Position numbers and translations under genes: made by a program
In this document: in pieces, positions 55,231-63,880 of the stretch
Position numbering within the stretch: the first letter of the stretch is position 1
How the letters are laid out: every line of letters starts with the position of its first letter
Notes under the pieces: generated by a model
Told to the model about the DNA's origin: nothing
Databases searched by the model: none
The model's input: only the letters and a program-made list of their open reading frames with translations
NCBI GenBank assembly: GCA_903939755.1
Contig: CAJAII010000020.1
Span: forward strand, 62,001 to 126,000
Source: an uncultured Flavobacteriales bacterium
Lineage (GTDB): Bacteria; Bacteroidota; Bacteroidia; Flavobacteriales_D; Crocinitomicaceae
Direction: 5' to 3'
Length of the DNA: 64,000 nt

Positions 55231-55863
55231 ATGAAGATGAATCCGATATATTTAACCGCAGCAATTTTACTTTTTGGTGTATTTCCCTTTTCAGAATGTT
55301 TTTCACAGAACTATTTTATTACCCTAAGTAAAGATTCAATCGCTTGTCGTCAAATAAATTTTTTTGATAACAATGCGCAAGGAGAAATGATTGATTTTGA
55401 ATACGTCAACAAGGAAAATGAAACAATACGACTAAAGAAAAAAGAGATACCAGCAATTCAGCGGCTTTGTCAAGATGGTGTTTTGTATTTAAGGATGCCC
55501 ATAAATATTAAAAAACCGGATGGGTATTACAGGTATGGTAAAAGAATGGTTAAAGGAAAAATAAATGTTGATGTTTTCGATGATGTGACAACCAGTTATA
55601 GACTAAAAGAGAATTTTGATGGCTCGTTCAACCAACAAGGTGTTATGAAACAAACCAATGAAGGGCTTTATATCCGTCACGTCTCGTTGCCAAATGGTAA
55701 TGTTTATGAAGTTGCTGGACTTAAAGCTTTAAAATCATTAAAAGTCATCCAAGCGTATATGTTTGATTGTGAGCCCTACAAAAAAGAATACTTTGCCAAC
55801 CCTAAATATCAAACGTGTACATTTGAAGAAGCCGTATACGATTATAATCAAATGTGTCCTTAA
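55231..55863 (+). CDS. Secreted protein of unknown family
   Basis: The 210-residue protein carries a signal peptide (about 26 residues, ending CFSQ). The mature part is beta-rich and contains no known domain; YFITLSKDSIACRQINFF at the start resembles the first strand of small Bacteroidetes secreted proteins. Aromatic and cysteine residues cluster at the C-terminus (AYMFDCEPYKKEYF, YQTCTFEEAVYDYNQMCP). It stands alone, with no promoter box found. No homology recognised. Confidence 0.6.
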   Translation: MKMNPIYLTAAILLFGVFPFSECFSQNYFITLSKDSIACRQINFFDNNAQGEMIDFEYVNKENETIRLKKKEIPAIQRLCQDGVLYLRMPINIKKPDGYYRYGKRMVKGKINVDVFDDVTTSYRLKENFDGSFNQQGVMKQTNEGLYIRHVSLPNGNVYEVAGLKALKSLKVIQAYMFDCEPYKKEYFANPKYQTCTFEEAVYDYNQMCP

Positions 55864-55979
55864 TTTTAGTTAGGGTATCTGCTATTTGCTTTGCTGCGAT
55901 TGCTGCTTGTTTATTCGCCCTTAGTTTTTATTGAATTCCTGCCATACACAGATTTTTTACCATGTTTCCTTAAAATTAT

Positions 55980-55987
55980 TAATTTTG
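55980..55987 (+). promoter_or_regulatory. -7 box TAATTTTG of the MscS gene
   Basis: An exact TAnnTTTG match 17 bases before the GTG start. No TTTG at the -33 position. Confidence 0.5.
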
Positions 55988-56004
55988 AAGTCTAAATTTT
56001 AACT

Positions 56005-56841
56005 GTGGGTAAAATCAATAATAATGCTGGATCAATTTTAGGATATAAGTACGAGGATTTAGTACATTATATATCCGAAGTTGCCATCAATCTTATTCTA
56101 AGTGTTGTTATTATTATCGTCGGTTTTTGGATAACCAAGCGTCTTGGTAATCTCGTTAGGAGAGTCCTTGTTAAAAGTAAGACCGATGAAAGCTTGGTTT
56201 CTTTTCTTTCCAATTTGACGGTAATTTCTTGTAAAATTTTGTTCGTCCTTTCTGCTATGGCACAATTGGGAATTGCTATGACTTCCTTCGTTACTATACT
56301 TGGTGCAGCAGGAATTGCGATTGGTTTAGCATTTTCTGGAACGTTATCTAATATTGCAGGTGGAATTATGATTCTTGTTCTGAAGCCATTTAAAATAAAT
56401 GATGTTATAGTCTCTCAAACTATTCAAGGAAGAGTGACGGAGATCCTTATTTTTAATACCTATATCTTGACGGATGATAATAAAGTAATAATACTTCCGA
56501 ATGGTCCATTGGTAAATGGAAACATTATAAATTTCACGAAGGAAAATAAACGAAAAATTGTATTGGTTGTTCCTATAAGTTTTGGAGAAGATCTCAATTT
56601 ACTGCGCAAGGAAATTAATAAGTTGCTAGTTGATAACATAAAGGTGTTAAAGGATACCGAACCTTTGATTCAGCTATCGGCAATCAACGAAACAAATGCT
56701 GCTATTTCAATTTCCATCTGGGTGAAATCATCTGAATTTTCAAAGCTGTCCCTTACCTTGAATGAATTAGTTTATGGTTTGATAAATAAAGAGGGTCGGC
56801 TAATAGTACCTGTAATAAATGACGAGAATGAATCTAATTGA
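56005..56841 (+). CDS. Small-conductance mechanosensitive ion channel (MscS family)
   Basis: The 278-residue protein has three membrane segments. TM3 is the glycine/alanine-rich pore helix (TILGAAGIAIGLAFSGTLSN), followed by the conserved KPFKINDVI and the soluble beta/alpha vestibule (VTEILIFNTYILTDDNKVII, then PNGPLVNGNIIN). MscS channels open under membrane tension to release solutes during hypo-osmotic shock. The start is GTG. The stop overlaps the next gene by 23 bases, an arrangement implying co-expression with the thioesterase. Confidence 0.93.
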   Translation: MGKINNNAGSILGYKYEDLVHYISEVAINLILSVVIIIVGFWITKRLGNLVRRVLVKSKTDESLVSFLSNLTVISCKILFVLSAMAQLGIAMTSFVTILGAAGIAIGLAFSGTLSNIAGGIMILVLKPFKINDVIVSQTIQGRVTEILIFNTYILTDDNKVIILPNGPLVNGNIINFTKENKRKIVLVVPISFGEDLNLLRKEINKLLVDNIKVLKDTEPLIQLSAINETNAAISISIWVKSSEFSKLSLTLNELVYGLINKEGRLIVPVINDENESN

Positions 56842-57244
56842 TCAGTATATAGCCAATAATCAATATGGAAAATTACTGGGAATGAATTTCAGTATTCTTG
56901 AACCGGGTCTTGTAAACTATTCCCTTACTATAAATGAACATCACTTGGCAACACCTTTCACTGCGCATGGCGGTTGCATTGCTTCTCTTCTTGATGCTAC
57001 AATGGGAGTAGGGGCCTTGTCGCTGGTTTCTTCTAAGAATCAAGTGGTGGCAACTGTTGAAATGAAAATTAACTTTTTAAAAGGCGCTGTTTTGAATGAT
57101 CAATTATTAGCAAATTCTAAGGTGGTGAAAAATGGAAATAAAATCATTGTTATGCAAGCGGAAATTCATAATGAAAAAAAAGAATTGTTAGCTTTGGCTT
57201 CAGGTACTTTTATGCCTTATGATGCAATGAAAGCAGGTTATTAA
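56819..57244 (+). CDS. PaaI-type hotdog-fold thioesterase
   Basis: The 141-residue protein has the hotdog features of PaaI-family acyl-CoA thioesterases: HLATPFTAHGGCIASLLDAT (catalytic HGG and aspartate) and VATVEMKINFLKGA. The acyl substrate is unknown. The ATG at 56819 overlaps the mscS gene; a second ATG at 56828 (MNLIDQYIANN) is an alternative start. It is followed after 17 bases by the DUF1295 gene. Confidence 0.85.
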   Translation: MTRMNLIDQYIANNQYGKLLGMNFSILEPGLVNYSLTINEHHLATPFTAHGGCIASLLDATMGVGALSLVSSKNQVVATVEMKINFLKGAVLNDQLLANSKVVKNGNKIIVMQAEIHNEKKELLALASGTFMPYDAMKAGY

Positions 57245-57261
57245 CTTTTAAACTTATTCAA

Positions 57262-58185
57262 ATGTTAGGTACTATTTTATTATTGATTTTTACGGTTGTT
57301 GTCGTTCCGATTTTTAGCTTTTATTTTGGAACGCCTTTGACGGATCTTCAAAACGCTATTTTATTTGATCACATGCTTTATATTGTTGCTGCGGTTATAA
57401 CTTATTGTTTTGTAGTGGGTGAATTAAGTAAAAATAATTCGCAGGTAGATAAGTTATGGAGCATCGTTCCTATTATATATGTTTGGGATATGACATACTT
57501 GGCGGATTGGAATCAACGCATGGTTTTAATGTCAGTTCTAGTTACGATTTGGGCAATTCGTTTAACGTATAATTTTGCGAGAAGAGGGGCCTATACGTGG
57601 AAGTTTTGGGCAGGAGAAGAAGATTATAGGTGGGAGGTACTTAGAAAAAAACCGGGTTTTAATAAACCGTTGATCTGGATGATATTTAACTTGTTTTTTA
57701 TCTGTTCGTATCAAAATATCCTGATATTTTTATTTACAATTCCAATCCTGACGGTTGTAGGAGATAATTCGCCACTAAATTGGATAGATTATTTACTCTC
57801 TTTTCTTTTTGTGCTTTTTGTGCTTCTTGAGTTTGCTGCTGATAATCAACAATATGTTTTTCAAACAGAAAAACATAGAAGGATGAAGGCAGGCGAAGCC
57901 CTGGGCGATTACGAAAAAGGATTCCTAGATACAGGACTTTGGGGAGTCGTACGTCATCCCAATTATGCTATGGAACAAGCAATTTGGCTTGTATTTTACT
58001 TCTTTAGCGTGAATGTTACAGGGGAATGGTTGAATTGGTCTGTTGCAGGTTGTGCGTTGTTACTTATTCTATTTAAAGGAAGTTCTGATTTTTCTGAAGC
58101 CATTTCGGCTGAAAAATATCCGGCTTATTCAGGGTATCAAAAAACGGTGCCTAGGTTTATTCCCTTTACTAAAATCAAAAAATAA
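57262..58185 (+). CDS. DUF1295 membrane protein (steroid 5-alpha-reductase-like)
   Basis: The 307-residue integral membrane protein has about seven hydrophobic segments and the C-terminal NADPH-binding signature of the steroid reductase/isoprenylcysteine methyltransferase superfamily: EKGFLDTGLWGVVRHPNYAM. The DNQQYVFQTEKHRR segment before it is typical of DUF1295. It probably reduces a lipid or modifies an isoprenoid; the substrate is unknown. Its stop directly abuts the stop of the convergent MerR gene (no spacer). Confidence 0.85.
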   Translation: MLGTILLLIFTVVVVPIFSFYFGTPLTDLQNAILFDHMLYIVAAVITYCFVVGELSKNNSQVDKLWSIVPIIYVWDMTYLADWNQRMVLMSVLVTIWAIRLTYNFARRGAYTWKFWAGEEDYRWEVLRKKPGFNKPLIWMIFNLFFICSYQNILIFLFTIPILTVVGDNSPLNWIDYLLSFLFVLFVLLEFAADNQQYVFQTEKHRRMKAGEALGDYEKGFLDTGLWGVVRHPNYAMEQAIWLVFYFFSVNVTGEWLNWSVAGCALLLILFKGSSDFSEAISAEKYPAYSGYQKTVPRFIPFTKIKK

Positions 58186-58530
58186 TTAAGACTTTAATTG
58201 CTGAAGTTTTTCTTTAATTCTTTCTAATTGTTCAATAATTCCTTGACTCGGATCAATTCCTTGCTGTTGAATTGGTTGATTTCCTTTTAATGCTCGCTTT
58301 GCCCCCTCAATGGTATAGCCTTGTAATTTGACAAAATCGTAAATACTGTGGATTTCAGCTATTTCTTTGACGGAGTAAAGACGGTTCCCCTTCTTGTTTT
58401 TTTTTGCGATTTGAATGTTGAATTCTTTTTCCCAAAACCTTAACAATGAAGCGTTTACATTGAGCATTTTGGCAACTTCTCCAATAGAATAATATAGCTT
58501 CGTAAGTTCGTTAATTTCAAAATTTGCCAT
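58186..58530 (-). CDS. MerR-family transcriptional regulator
   Basis: The 114-residue protein has a MerR winged helix-turn-helix (YYSIGEVAKMLNVNASLLRF, then WEKEFNI) at about 12-80 and a short C-terminal helix (IEQLERIKEKLQQLKS) instead of a large effector domain. Cysteines for metal sensing are lacking. Similar short MerR proteins are frequent in Bacteroidetes next to peptidase or envelope genes. It is divergent from the NlpC/P60 gene, so it may regulate that gene and itself. The ATG at 58530 overlaps the longest form of that gene's frame. Confidence 0.85.
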   Translation of the reverse strand: MANFEINELTKLYYSIGEVAKMLNVNASLLRFWEKEFNIQIAKKNKKGNRLYSVKEIAEIHSIYDFVKLQGYTIEGAKRALKGNQPIQQQGIDPSQGIIEQLERIKEKLQQLKS

Positions 58531-58583
58531 ACTTTATAGGAATTATTTCCGAAAATAGTTATAATTTAGCAATTGTTCATAGT

Positions 58584-59126
58584 ATGATTAGACTTAAGAA
58601 AATATTTTTTGCTTTTTTATTAATATGTTTTTCGACTATCACTTGGTCGCAAAAACCGGAGGGGGCTACCATAAAACCACCTGATGCTGCCTTACCTACA
58701 TTTAATAATCAAAATAGCGAGAAAATAAATTCTATTATTGCCTTCGCTAAAACGTTCATCGGAACTCCTTACCATTGGGGAGGCACAACGCCTTCTGGAT
58801 TCGATTGTTCTGGATTTATTAATTATATTTTTGGCAATTTTGGTTTTTCTTTGACCCGTACGAGTTATAATTTAGCTGAATTAGGCGAAACGGTAAAATT
58901 GGAAAATTTGCAGCCCGGGGATTTATTGTTTTTTAGAGGAACCAATCCTAAATCAACGACGGTTGGTCACGTTGCAATGGTCATTGAGGTCACCCCAGAT
59001 GCCATTAATTTTATCCACTCGTCAAGTTCGGGGGTCAAAATAAATAACTTTAAAACAAGTAAGTATTATATTTCGAGGTATTTAAAAGCAAAAAGACTCG
59101 ATTATAACACCTATAAAAAGAAATAA
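58584..59126 (+). CDS. Secreted NlpC/P60 endopeptidase, short form
   Basis: The frame opens at 58524, but the ATG at 58584 starts the signal peptide (MIRLKKIFFAFLLICFSTIT) and avoids overlap with the merR start. The 180-residue protein is essentially one NlpC/P60 domain: HWGGTTPSGFDCSGFINYIF with C75, GDLLFF, and the histidine in TVGHVAMVIEV. It is a peptidoglycan hydrolase with the same active-site layout as the gene at 22.4 kb but lacking its long N-terminal domain. TAATTTAG (7 of 8 to the -7 consensus) lies upstream. Confidence 0.88.
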   Translation: MIRLKKIFFAFLLICFSTITWSQKPEGATIKPPDAALPTFNNQNSEKINSIIAFAKTFIGTPYHWGGTTPSGFDCSGFINYIFGNFGFSLTRTSYNLAELGETVKLENLQPGDLLFFRGTNPKSTTVGHVAMVIEVTPDAINFIHSSSSGVKINNFKTSKYYISRYLKAKRLDYNTYKKK

Positions 59127-59156
59127 ACATTTCGCTTTTTTATTTGTTACCTTTCT

Positions 59157-59885
59157 ATGGTTCATCCGACTATTTTTGAAAAAAAGCACTATCTTTTTAT
59201 CGTTCTTGCCGGCTTATTTATAACCTCTGCGATTACTGCTGAATTGATAAGTAATAAATTAATTGAAATCCCGCTTTCTTTTCAATTAGGGGATTGGAAA
59301 TTTGGTCCTTTCGTTACGATTGTTGGAATCCTTCCTTGGCCGATCGTTTTTCTCTTAACCGATTTAATCAATGAATTTTATGGTCCGAAAGTTATCTCAC
59401 GATTATCTTGGATTACTGCAGGATTGATCTTCTATTGTTTCATTATTATTGGTTTGTCTTTGTTACTTCCTGCAGTAGAATTACCGAACTCAGGTTTGTC
59501 GGATAATAAGTCTTATAATTTAGTTTTTGGTCAAGCGCAAATGGTCATCATTGGAAGTATTGCGGCATTTCTTGTTTCTCAATTACTCGACGCTACTATT
59601 TTTACCTTTATAAAAAATCGAACTGGTAACAAGTATATATGGCTTAGAAGTACTGGTAGTACTATGGTATCACAGCTAATAGATTCTTTTATTGTTTTGT
59701 ATATCGGATTTGTTTTACCTGGAAAGATGTCTTTTTCTGATTTTTTATCGATTGCGCCAACAAATTATATTTTAAAGCTTATTATTGCTGTTTCATTAAC
59801 GCCCCTAATCTATTTAGGTCATTGGTGGGTAAAGAAGAATTTCTTTTCATTCAAAGACCCAAAAGTAAACGCACTTAAATCTTAA
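59157..59885 (+). CDS. Queuosine precursor transporter (VUT/YhhQ family)
   Basis: The 242-residue protein has about six membrane segments and the family motifs LTDLINEFYG and RSTGSTMVSQLIDSFIVLYI. The family imports 7-cyano-7-deazaguanine or related queuosine precursors for tRNA modification. An ATG at 59157 is used; TACCTTTC stands one base before it. No queuosine pathway genes are adjacent. The next gene, msrB, begins five bases after the stop. Confidence 0.9.
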   Translation: MVHPTIFEKKHYLFIVLAGLFITSAITAELISNKLIEIPLSFQLGDWKFGPFVTIVGILPWPIVFLLTDLINEFYGPKVISRLSWITAGLIFYCFIIIGLSLLLPAVELPNSGLSDNKSYNLVFGQAQMVIIGSIAAFLVSQLLDATIFTFIKNRTGNKYIWLRSTGSTMVSQLIDSFIVLYIGFVLPGKMSFSDFLSIAPTNYILKLIIAVSLTPLIYLGHWWVKKNFFSFKDPKVNALKS

Positions 59886-59889
59886 ATCT

Positions 59890-60366
59890 ATGTATATGAA
59901 AATTAGTTCTTTTTTATTGCTCTTTTTATTGATTTCCTGTTCTTATGGACAAAAGAGTAAAGGGAATGCGAAAACGTCAAGCTATAGTTTGGTGCCCTAT
60001 GGTAAAAAAATGCTTCCTGAAAATGTGTGTTACGTTATTAAAGAGGGAGGTACTGAAAAACCCTTTACTGGTAAATATGTCGATCATCACGAGGCAGGTA
60101 CGTATATCTGTATTGGTTGTGATAAGCCCTTGTTTGACAGTGAAACAAAATATGATTCCGGTTCAGGTTGGCCTAGTTTCTATAATGCAATTGATTCTAA
60201 AAATGTATTGAAAAAAAGAGACGACTCTTTTGGTATGGTACGTTTTGAAATTCTATGCGCTAATTGTAATGCGCACCTCGGACATGTCTTTGATGATGGG
60301 CCACAGCCAACGGGAATGCGATATTGTGTTAATTCTGCTGCATTGGATTTCATCCCTAATCATTAA
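59890..60366 (+). CDS. msrB: Peptide-methionine (R)-S-oxide reductase, lipoprotein form
   Basis: A lipobox LISC puts the lipidated cysteine at C17, so the enzyme is probably anchored to a membrane on the periplasmic side. The MsrB domain has zinc cysteines C74, C77, C123 and C126, the motif SGSGWPSF, HLGHVFDDGP, and the catalytic C146 in MRYCVNSA. MsrB reduces the R-epimer of methionine sulfoxide. At 158 residues it is a single-domain enzyme with an export signal, whereas the MsrA right behind has none. Confidence 0.95.
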   Translation: MYMKISSFLLLFLLISCSYGQKSKGNAKTSSYSLVPYGKKMLPENVCYVIKEGGTEKPFTGKYVDHHEAGTYICIGCDKPLFDSETKYDSGSGWPSFYNAIDSKNVLKKRDDSFGMVRFEILCANCNAHLGHVFDDGPQPTGMRYCVNSAALDFIPNH

Positions 60367-60376
60367 TTTATATTTT

Positions 60377-60907
60377 ATGTTAACTAAAATTACATTAGGT
60401 GCTGGTTGTTTTTGGTGTTTAGATAATACAATGCGCTCGTTAAAAGGGGTTGTTTCCTCTATTCCAGGTTACACAGGTGGATTGTCTACTGATCCAAGTT
60501 ATGAGGAGGTGTGTTCAGGAACTACCGGGCACGTTGAAGTGGTAGAAGTTTCATTTGATGATGAAATTATTACGCTAGCTGAAGTATTTGAATTGTTTTG
60601 GTGGATTCATGATCCTACACAGTTAAATCGACAAGGGAATGATGTAGGTACGCAATATCGTTCTGCGATTTTTTATCATTCTGAAGAACAAAAAATAGAG
60701 GCTGAGAAAATAAAATCAAATTTAGAAAGTAATAAGGTTTGGGAAAATAAAATCGTAACCACTATTGAACCGCTAGTTTTATTTTATCCTGCGGAGGAGT
60801 ATCATCACAATTATTTTGCGCGGAACCCACTTAACCAATATTGCCAATTCGTGGTGAAACCTAAGATTGATAAGTTTAAAAAAGTCTTTTCAGATCGTTT
60901 GAAATAA
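60377..60907 (+). CDS. msrA: Peptide-methionine (S)-S-oxide reductase
   Basis: The frame is open upstream into msrB, but the ATG at 60377 gives MLTKITLGAGCFWC, the usual start of MsrA, with C11 as nucleophile. Other conserved segments are YTGGLSTDPSYEEVCSGTTG, HVEVVEVSFD, FWWIHDPTQLNRQGNDVGTQ (the expected GTQYRSAI follows) and the glutamate-rich region EEYHHNYF. It reduces the S-epimer of methionine sulfoxide. The 176-residue protein lacks an export signal. Directly follows msrB by ten bases, forming a co-operon. Confidence 0.95.
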   Translation: MLTKITLGAGCFWCLDNTMRSLKGVVSSIPGYTGGLSTDPSYEEVCSGTTGHVEVVEVSFDDEIITLAEVFELFWWIHDPTQLNRQGNDVGTQYRSAIFYHSEEQKIEAEKIKSNLESNKVWENKIVTTIEPLVLFYPAEEYHHNYFARNPLNQYCQFVVKPKIDKFKKVFSDRLK

Positions 60908-60935
60908 TTCAATAGCGATCTTTTGCAGGGTGCTT

Positions 60936-63527
60936 TTATCGAATGAGGGTAACGTGTCCAGTTTCCATTAACTTTTCATCGTTGTTCGTTGTTTTGAAGG
61001 TTAATTTCCACGTGTATATTCCATCAGGTGATTTCATCCCATCATTATATGATCCATCCCATCCAAAACTTACATTATGCGTTTCCCAAATTAATTCTCC
61101 CCAACGATTGAATATTAAAAATTCATATTCGAATGGATCAAAACCTGAATACATAACTGGTTTAAAGGTTTGGTTGAATTGATCGCCATCTGGTGTAAAT
61201 GTATTTGGTACCCAATAAATAATTTCTTGTCCAAAGCAGTCATCGAGTACTGTTATTTGTAACGTGTCTGTTCCTACACAGCCCGCGCCATTAGTTCCGA
61301 CAACAATGTATTCATTTATCCCAACTGGTGGTTGGTAGGACATTCCGTTAGATGTATTCGTGCTCCAAACATAGGAGCTAGCCCCCGATGCGTCTAAAAT
61401 AACAGAATTCCCTAAACAAACGGTAAGATCGGATCCTGCATCAACATCAGGTGATGGAGATATAGCAAGATTGTAGGTGGCAATTCCAGGACAAACAGCA
61501 GCGGCAGTTGTGTAGGTTACTAAATAGGCGCCAATGTTAGAATTTGAAAGATCAATAGCCCCAGTTGTAGGATTTAAAGATAATCCTGGACCACTTGTGA
61601 GTGTACCGCCTTGAGTTCCAGTAATGGTCGCAATAGGATCCGCATCAGTTTGACAATAAACATTGTCAGGGTAGCTTAACCCTGCAGCTTCACCACCTAC
61701 GTAATTACCTGTGTAGTCAAATTGACATCCATTATCATCAAGTACTGAAAATGAATAAGGACCAGCAACAGTTAAATTATCTACAACGATATTACCGCCA
61801 TTTAAGCAGGTTGTTGTAGCAAAACTGGCTGTGTTTGGGAGTAACGATGGTACGATAGCATTAAAGGATGTACCATTCAACTGAGGAGATCCTCCTGAAA
61901 TAGTAACAGTTGCTGTACCATTGGCGCAATTGGACGTGGAGGTAGCTGTAATTTCTGGTAAATATTGAACGGCAATTGGATCCCCCATATCAAAACAATC
62001 TAAAGCGGGTAAGGTCACGAAACTATAGGTGCCCGTTTGAATGCTATACATTGTTAATGGAACAAAATACACAACGTTATTTGTAAAGGTTCCTGGAGGA
62101 AATGAATTGATAAAACTAAGGTCATTTAAATCTGTCAAATTTCCATCTCCAGTAACTATTGAAACCAAACAAGGATCATCGGGAATGTCTAATCCTGAAG
62201 CATTGGATTGTTGTGGTGTTAATGAAATGGTAGGAGGACAAGAATAGGCGAGCCAAACAATTCCAGGATCATAGGATGGTGCAGTAGGGTCATAGGTAGG
62301 TGAACCTGGTGTAGTTGCCCCCACAATTTCACCAGGAACAGAAAAGTTATTGTTAGTTGTTACTGAATAAGAATCTCCGTAACATATTTTATTAATGGTT
62401 GGCATTGGACTCAAGCTAGTCGTAAATGTTCCCATCATGGCCGAACAATTGCAAGAAGGTGGAATGTCATAAGTTAAGGTGGCGCTGCAACTTGGGTCTG
62501 CTGAAAAAGAAGCGGTAACAGTACAACTTACGCCATTCGCTGGACCAGAAAATGAAAAATTGGAAGAACTTCCAAATGGGGCATTAAAAACTTGCTGGCC
62601 ACCACATGAATTCACTAGGGTTAAGGTTCCCGATCCAGGTGCATTCGTGTAATTGATAGAACCAGTAATGGTATATTGATTCGTTATTGCATCACAATTG
62701 GTCACATTTCCAGTGAAATTACTGAACGAACATGGATTAACTCCAGCGCAGGATGCAGGTGCATTGTATGTTTGAAGTGTGTTGCAATTCGCATTTGCTG
62801 AAAAGGATGCGGTGACCGTGCAGGTCGAACCATTTGCGGGTAGTCCAGGTAAACTATAATTAATACTATTCCCAAAAGGGGCATTGAATACCTGAGAGCC
62901 ACCGCAACTATTCGTGATGGTTAGCGTTCCCGAGCCAGGTGGATTTGTGATGCTTAACGTACCCGTTAATCCATACGTATTGGTGGCGGGATTGCAAGCA
63001 CTTGGGATAGCAGTAAAGCCGGTTACACCACAAATAAAGGAACAATCTGCTGAGCCACTTCCTCCTGTTTGCGAGAAAGAAATGGTACCGGCTGTATTTG
63101 AAAAATTGGTTAATAACAATATGTAGAATTGTCCAATTTGGGCATTTGGAATGGTAGCGGTTTCTACAGCGGCTGTAGAATAACTGCAATCAACAGTACT
63201 TCCTCCTGGAAATGTGCTTCCTCCACATCCTGCTGCAAGGGAGGTGAAAGGTCCCCATAAAGCAAAATCGACATCTATTCCTGTTCCTCCAGCAGTAGAT
63301 TGACTTATATTAAATGTCATTGGACCGTTTTGATCAATTTCCATAAAATACCAAACCGGATTAGGTGTCGATCCTAAACAACCAACAGCTCCTAAATCTT
63401 GTACATTTGTTGTATTTGGAAAGGAATAATTAGTGCCCGTGCAAAAAGGGGAAGCACCATTACATTGCGAAAAATAAACTTGTGATAACGACAAGCAAAA
63501 AGATAAGAAGAATATATTTTTTATCAA
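60936..63527 (-). CDS. T9SS type B exported protein with tandem Ig-like repeats
   Basis: The signal peptide ends near VYFSQ. Residues about 25-160 form a beta-sandwich (QNGPMTFNISQSTAGGTGID). Two tandem repeats of about 90 residues follow (GTLTITNSCGGSQVFNAPFG and GTLTLVNSCGGQQVFNAPFG, with TCTVTASFSA and SCTVTASFSA), then further Ig-like modules and PKD-type strands. The C-terminus is a gliding-motility-type sorting domain (WVPNTFTPDGDQFNQTFKPV, then FLIFNRWGELIWET and GIYTWKLTFK). Proteins of this class are large adhesins or mucin-like surface proteins; the ligand is unknown. Confidence 0.88.
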   Translation of the reverse strand: MIKNIFFLSFCLSLSQVYFSQCNGASPFCTGTNYSFPNTTNVQDLGAVGCLGSTPNPVWYFMEIDQNGPMTFNISQSTAGGTGIDVDFALWGPFTSLAAGCGGSTFPGGSTVDCSYSTAAVETATIPNAQIGQFYILLLTNFSNTAGTISFSQTGGSGSADCSFICGVTGFTAIPSACNPATNTYGLTGTLSITNPPGSGTLTITNSCGGSQVFNAPFGNSINYSLPGLPANGSTCTVTASFSANANCNTLQTYNAPASCAGVNPCSFSNFTGNVTNCDAITNQYTITGSINYTNAPGSGTLTLVNSCGGQQVFNAPFGSSSNFSFSGPANGVSCTVTASFSADPSCSATLTYDIPPSCNCSAMMGTFTTSLSPMPTINKICYGDSYSVTTNNNFSVPGEIVGATTPGSPTYDPTAPSYDPGIVWLAYSCPPTISLTPQQSNASGLDIPDDPCLVSIVTGDGNLTDLNDLSFINSFPPGTFTNNVVYFVPLTMYSIQTGTYSFVTLPALDCFDMGDPIAVQYLPEITATSTSNCANGTATVTISGGSPQLNGTSFNAIVPSLLPNTASFATTTCLNGGNIVVDNLTVAGPYSFSVLDDNGCQFDYTGNYVGGEAAGLSYPDNVYCQTDADPIATITGTQGGTLTSGPGLSLNPTTGAIDLSNSNIGAYLVTYTTAAAVCPGIATYNLAISPSPDVDAGSDLTVCLGNSVILDASGASSYVWSTNTSNGMSYQPPVGINEYIVVGTNGAGCVGTDTLQITVLDDCFGQEIIYWVPNTFTPDGDQFNQTFKPVMYSGFDPFEYEFLIFNRWGELIWETHNVSFGWDGSYNDGMKSPDGIYTWKLTFKTTNNDEKLMETGHVTLIR

Positions 63528-63532
63528 ACCGG

Positions 63533-63880
63533 TTATTTATCTAATTTATTTCGAAATTCTTTTTTAATCAGCTTTTTATTACTTAAGCCCCAGTCTTTTG
63601 CTAATTGTTTATTTTCTCCATGCGATTTTGCTTTATCGTAAAGTGGAAAAGAAGCAGGTATTTTTCCGTTAATAAATAAGGACTTCATTTTTTTATCGTC
63701 GAATAGGTATTTCCAAAAATGAACGTAGGGAACTTCGCTTGCGATTGCTTTTTCATCTTTTTTATCGATAATAACCACCTTTTTGTTTAGGTCTTTTTTT
63801 GAATTTGTTTGGGTGATTTGACTGTAAGTGGTTGTGTCAAAAAAAGAAAGAAGGGTAATAATTAAGTATAATTTGTTCAT
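63533..63880 (-). CDS. Small secreted protein, unknown family
   Basis: The frame opens upstream of the window's likely start; the ATG at 63880 begins a signal peptide (MNKLYLIITLLSFFDTTTYS), giving 115 residues. The mature part is lysine-rich and contains KKDEKAIASEVPYVHFWKYL and a helical tail (LSNKKLIKKEFRNKLDK). No domain recognised. It begins just upstream of, and on the same strand as, the type B T9SS gene, with five bases between, so the two are probably co-transcribed. TATCTTTA (7 of 8 to the -7 consensus) lies upstream. Confidence 0.55.
   Translation of the reverse strand: MNKLYLIITLLSFFDTTTYSQITQTNSKKDLNKKVVIIDKKDEKAIASEVPYVHFWKYLFDDKKMKSLFINGKIPASFPLYDKAKSHGENKQLAKDWGLSNKKLIKKEFRNKLDK

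Noticed and set aside
60230..60376. N-terminal extension of msrA overlapping msrB
   Set aside because: The extra residues are translated from msrB in another frame; the MsrA family starts at MLTKITLGAGCFWC.
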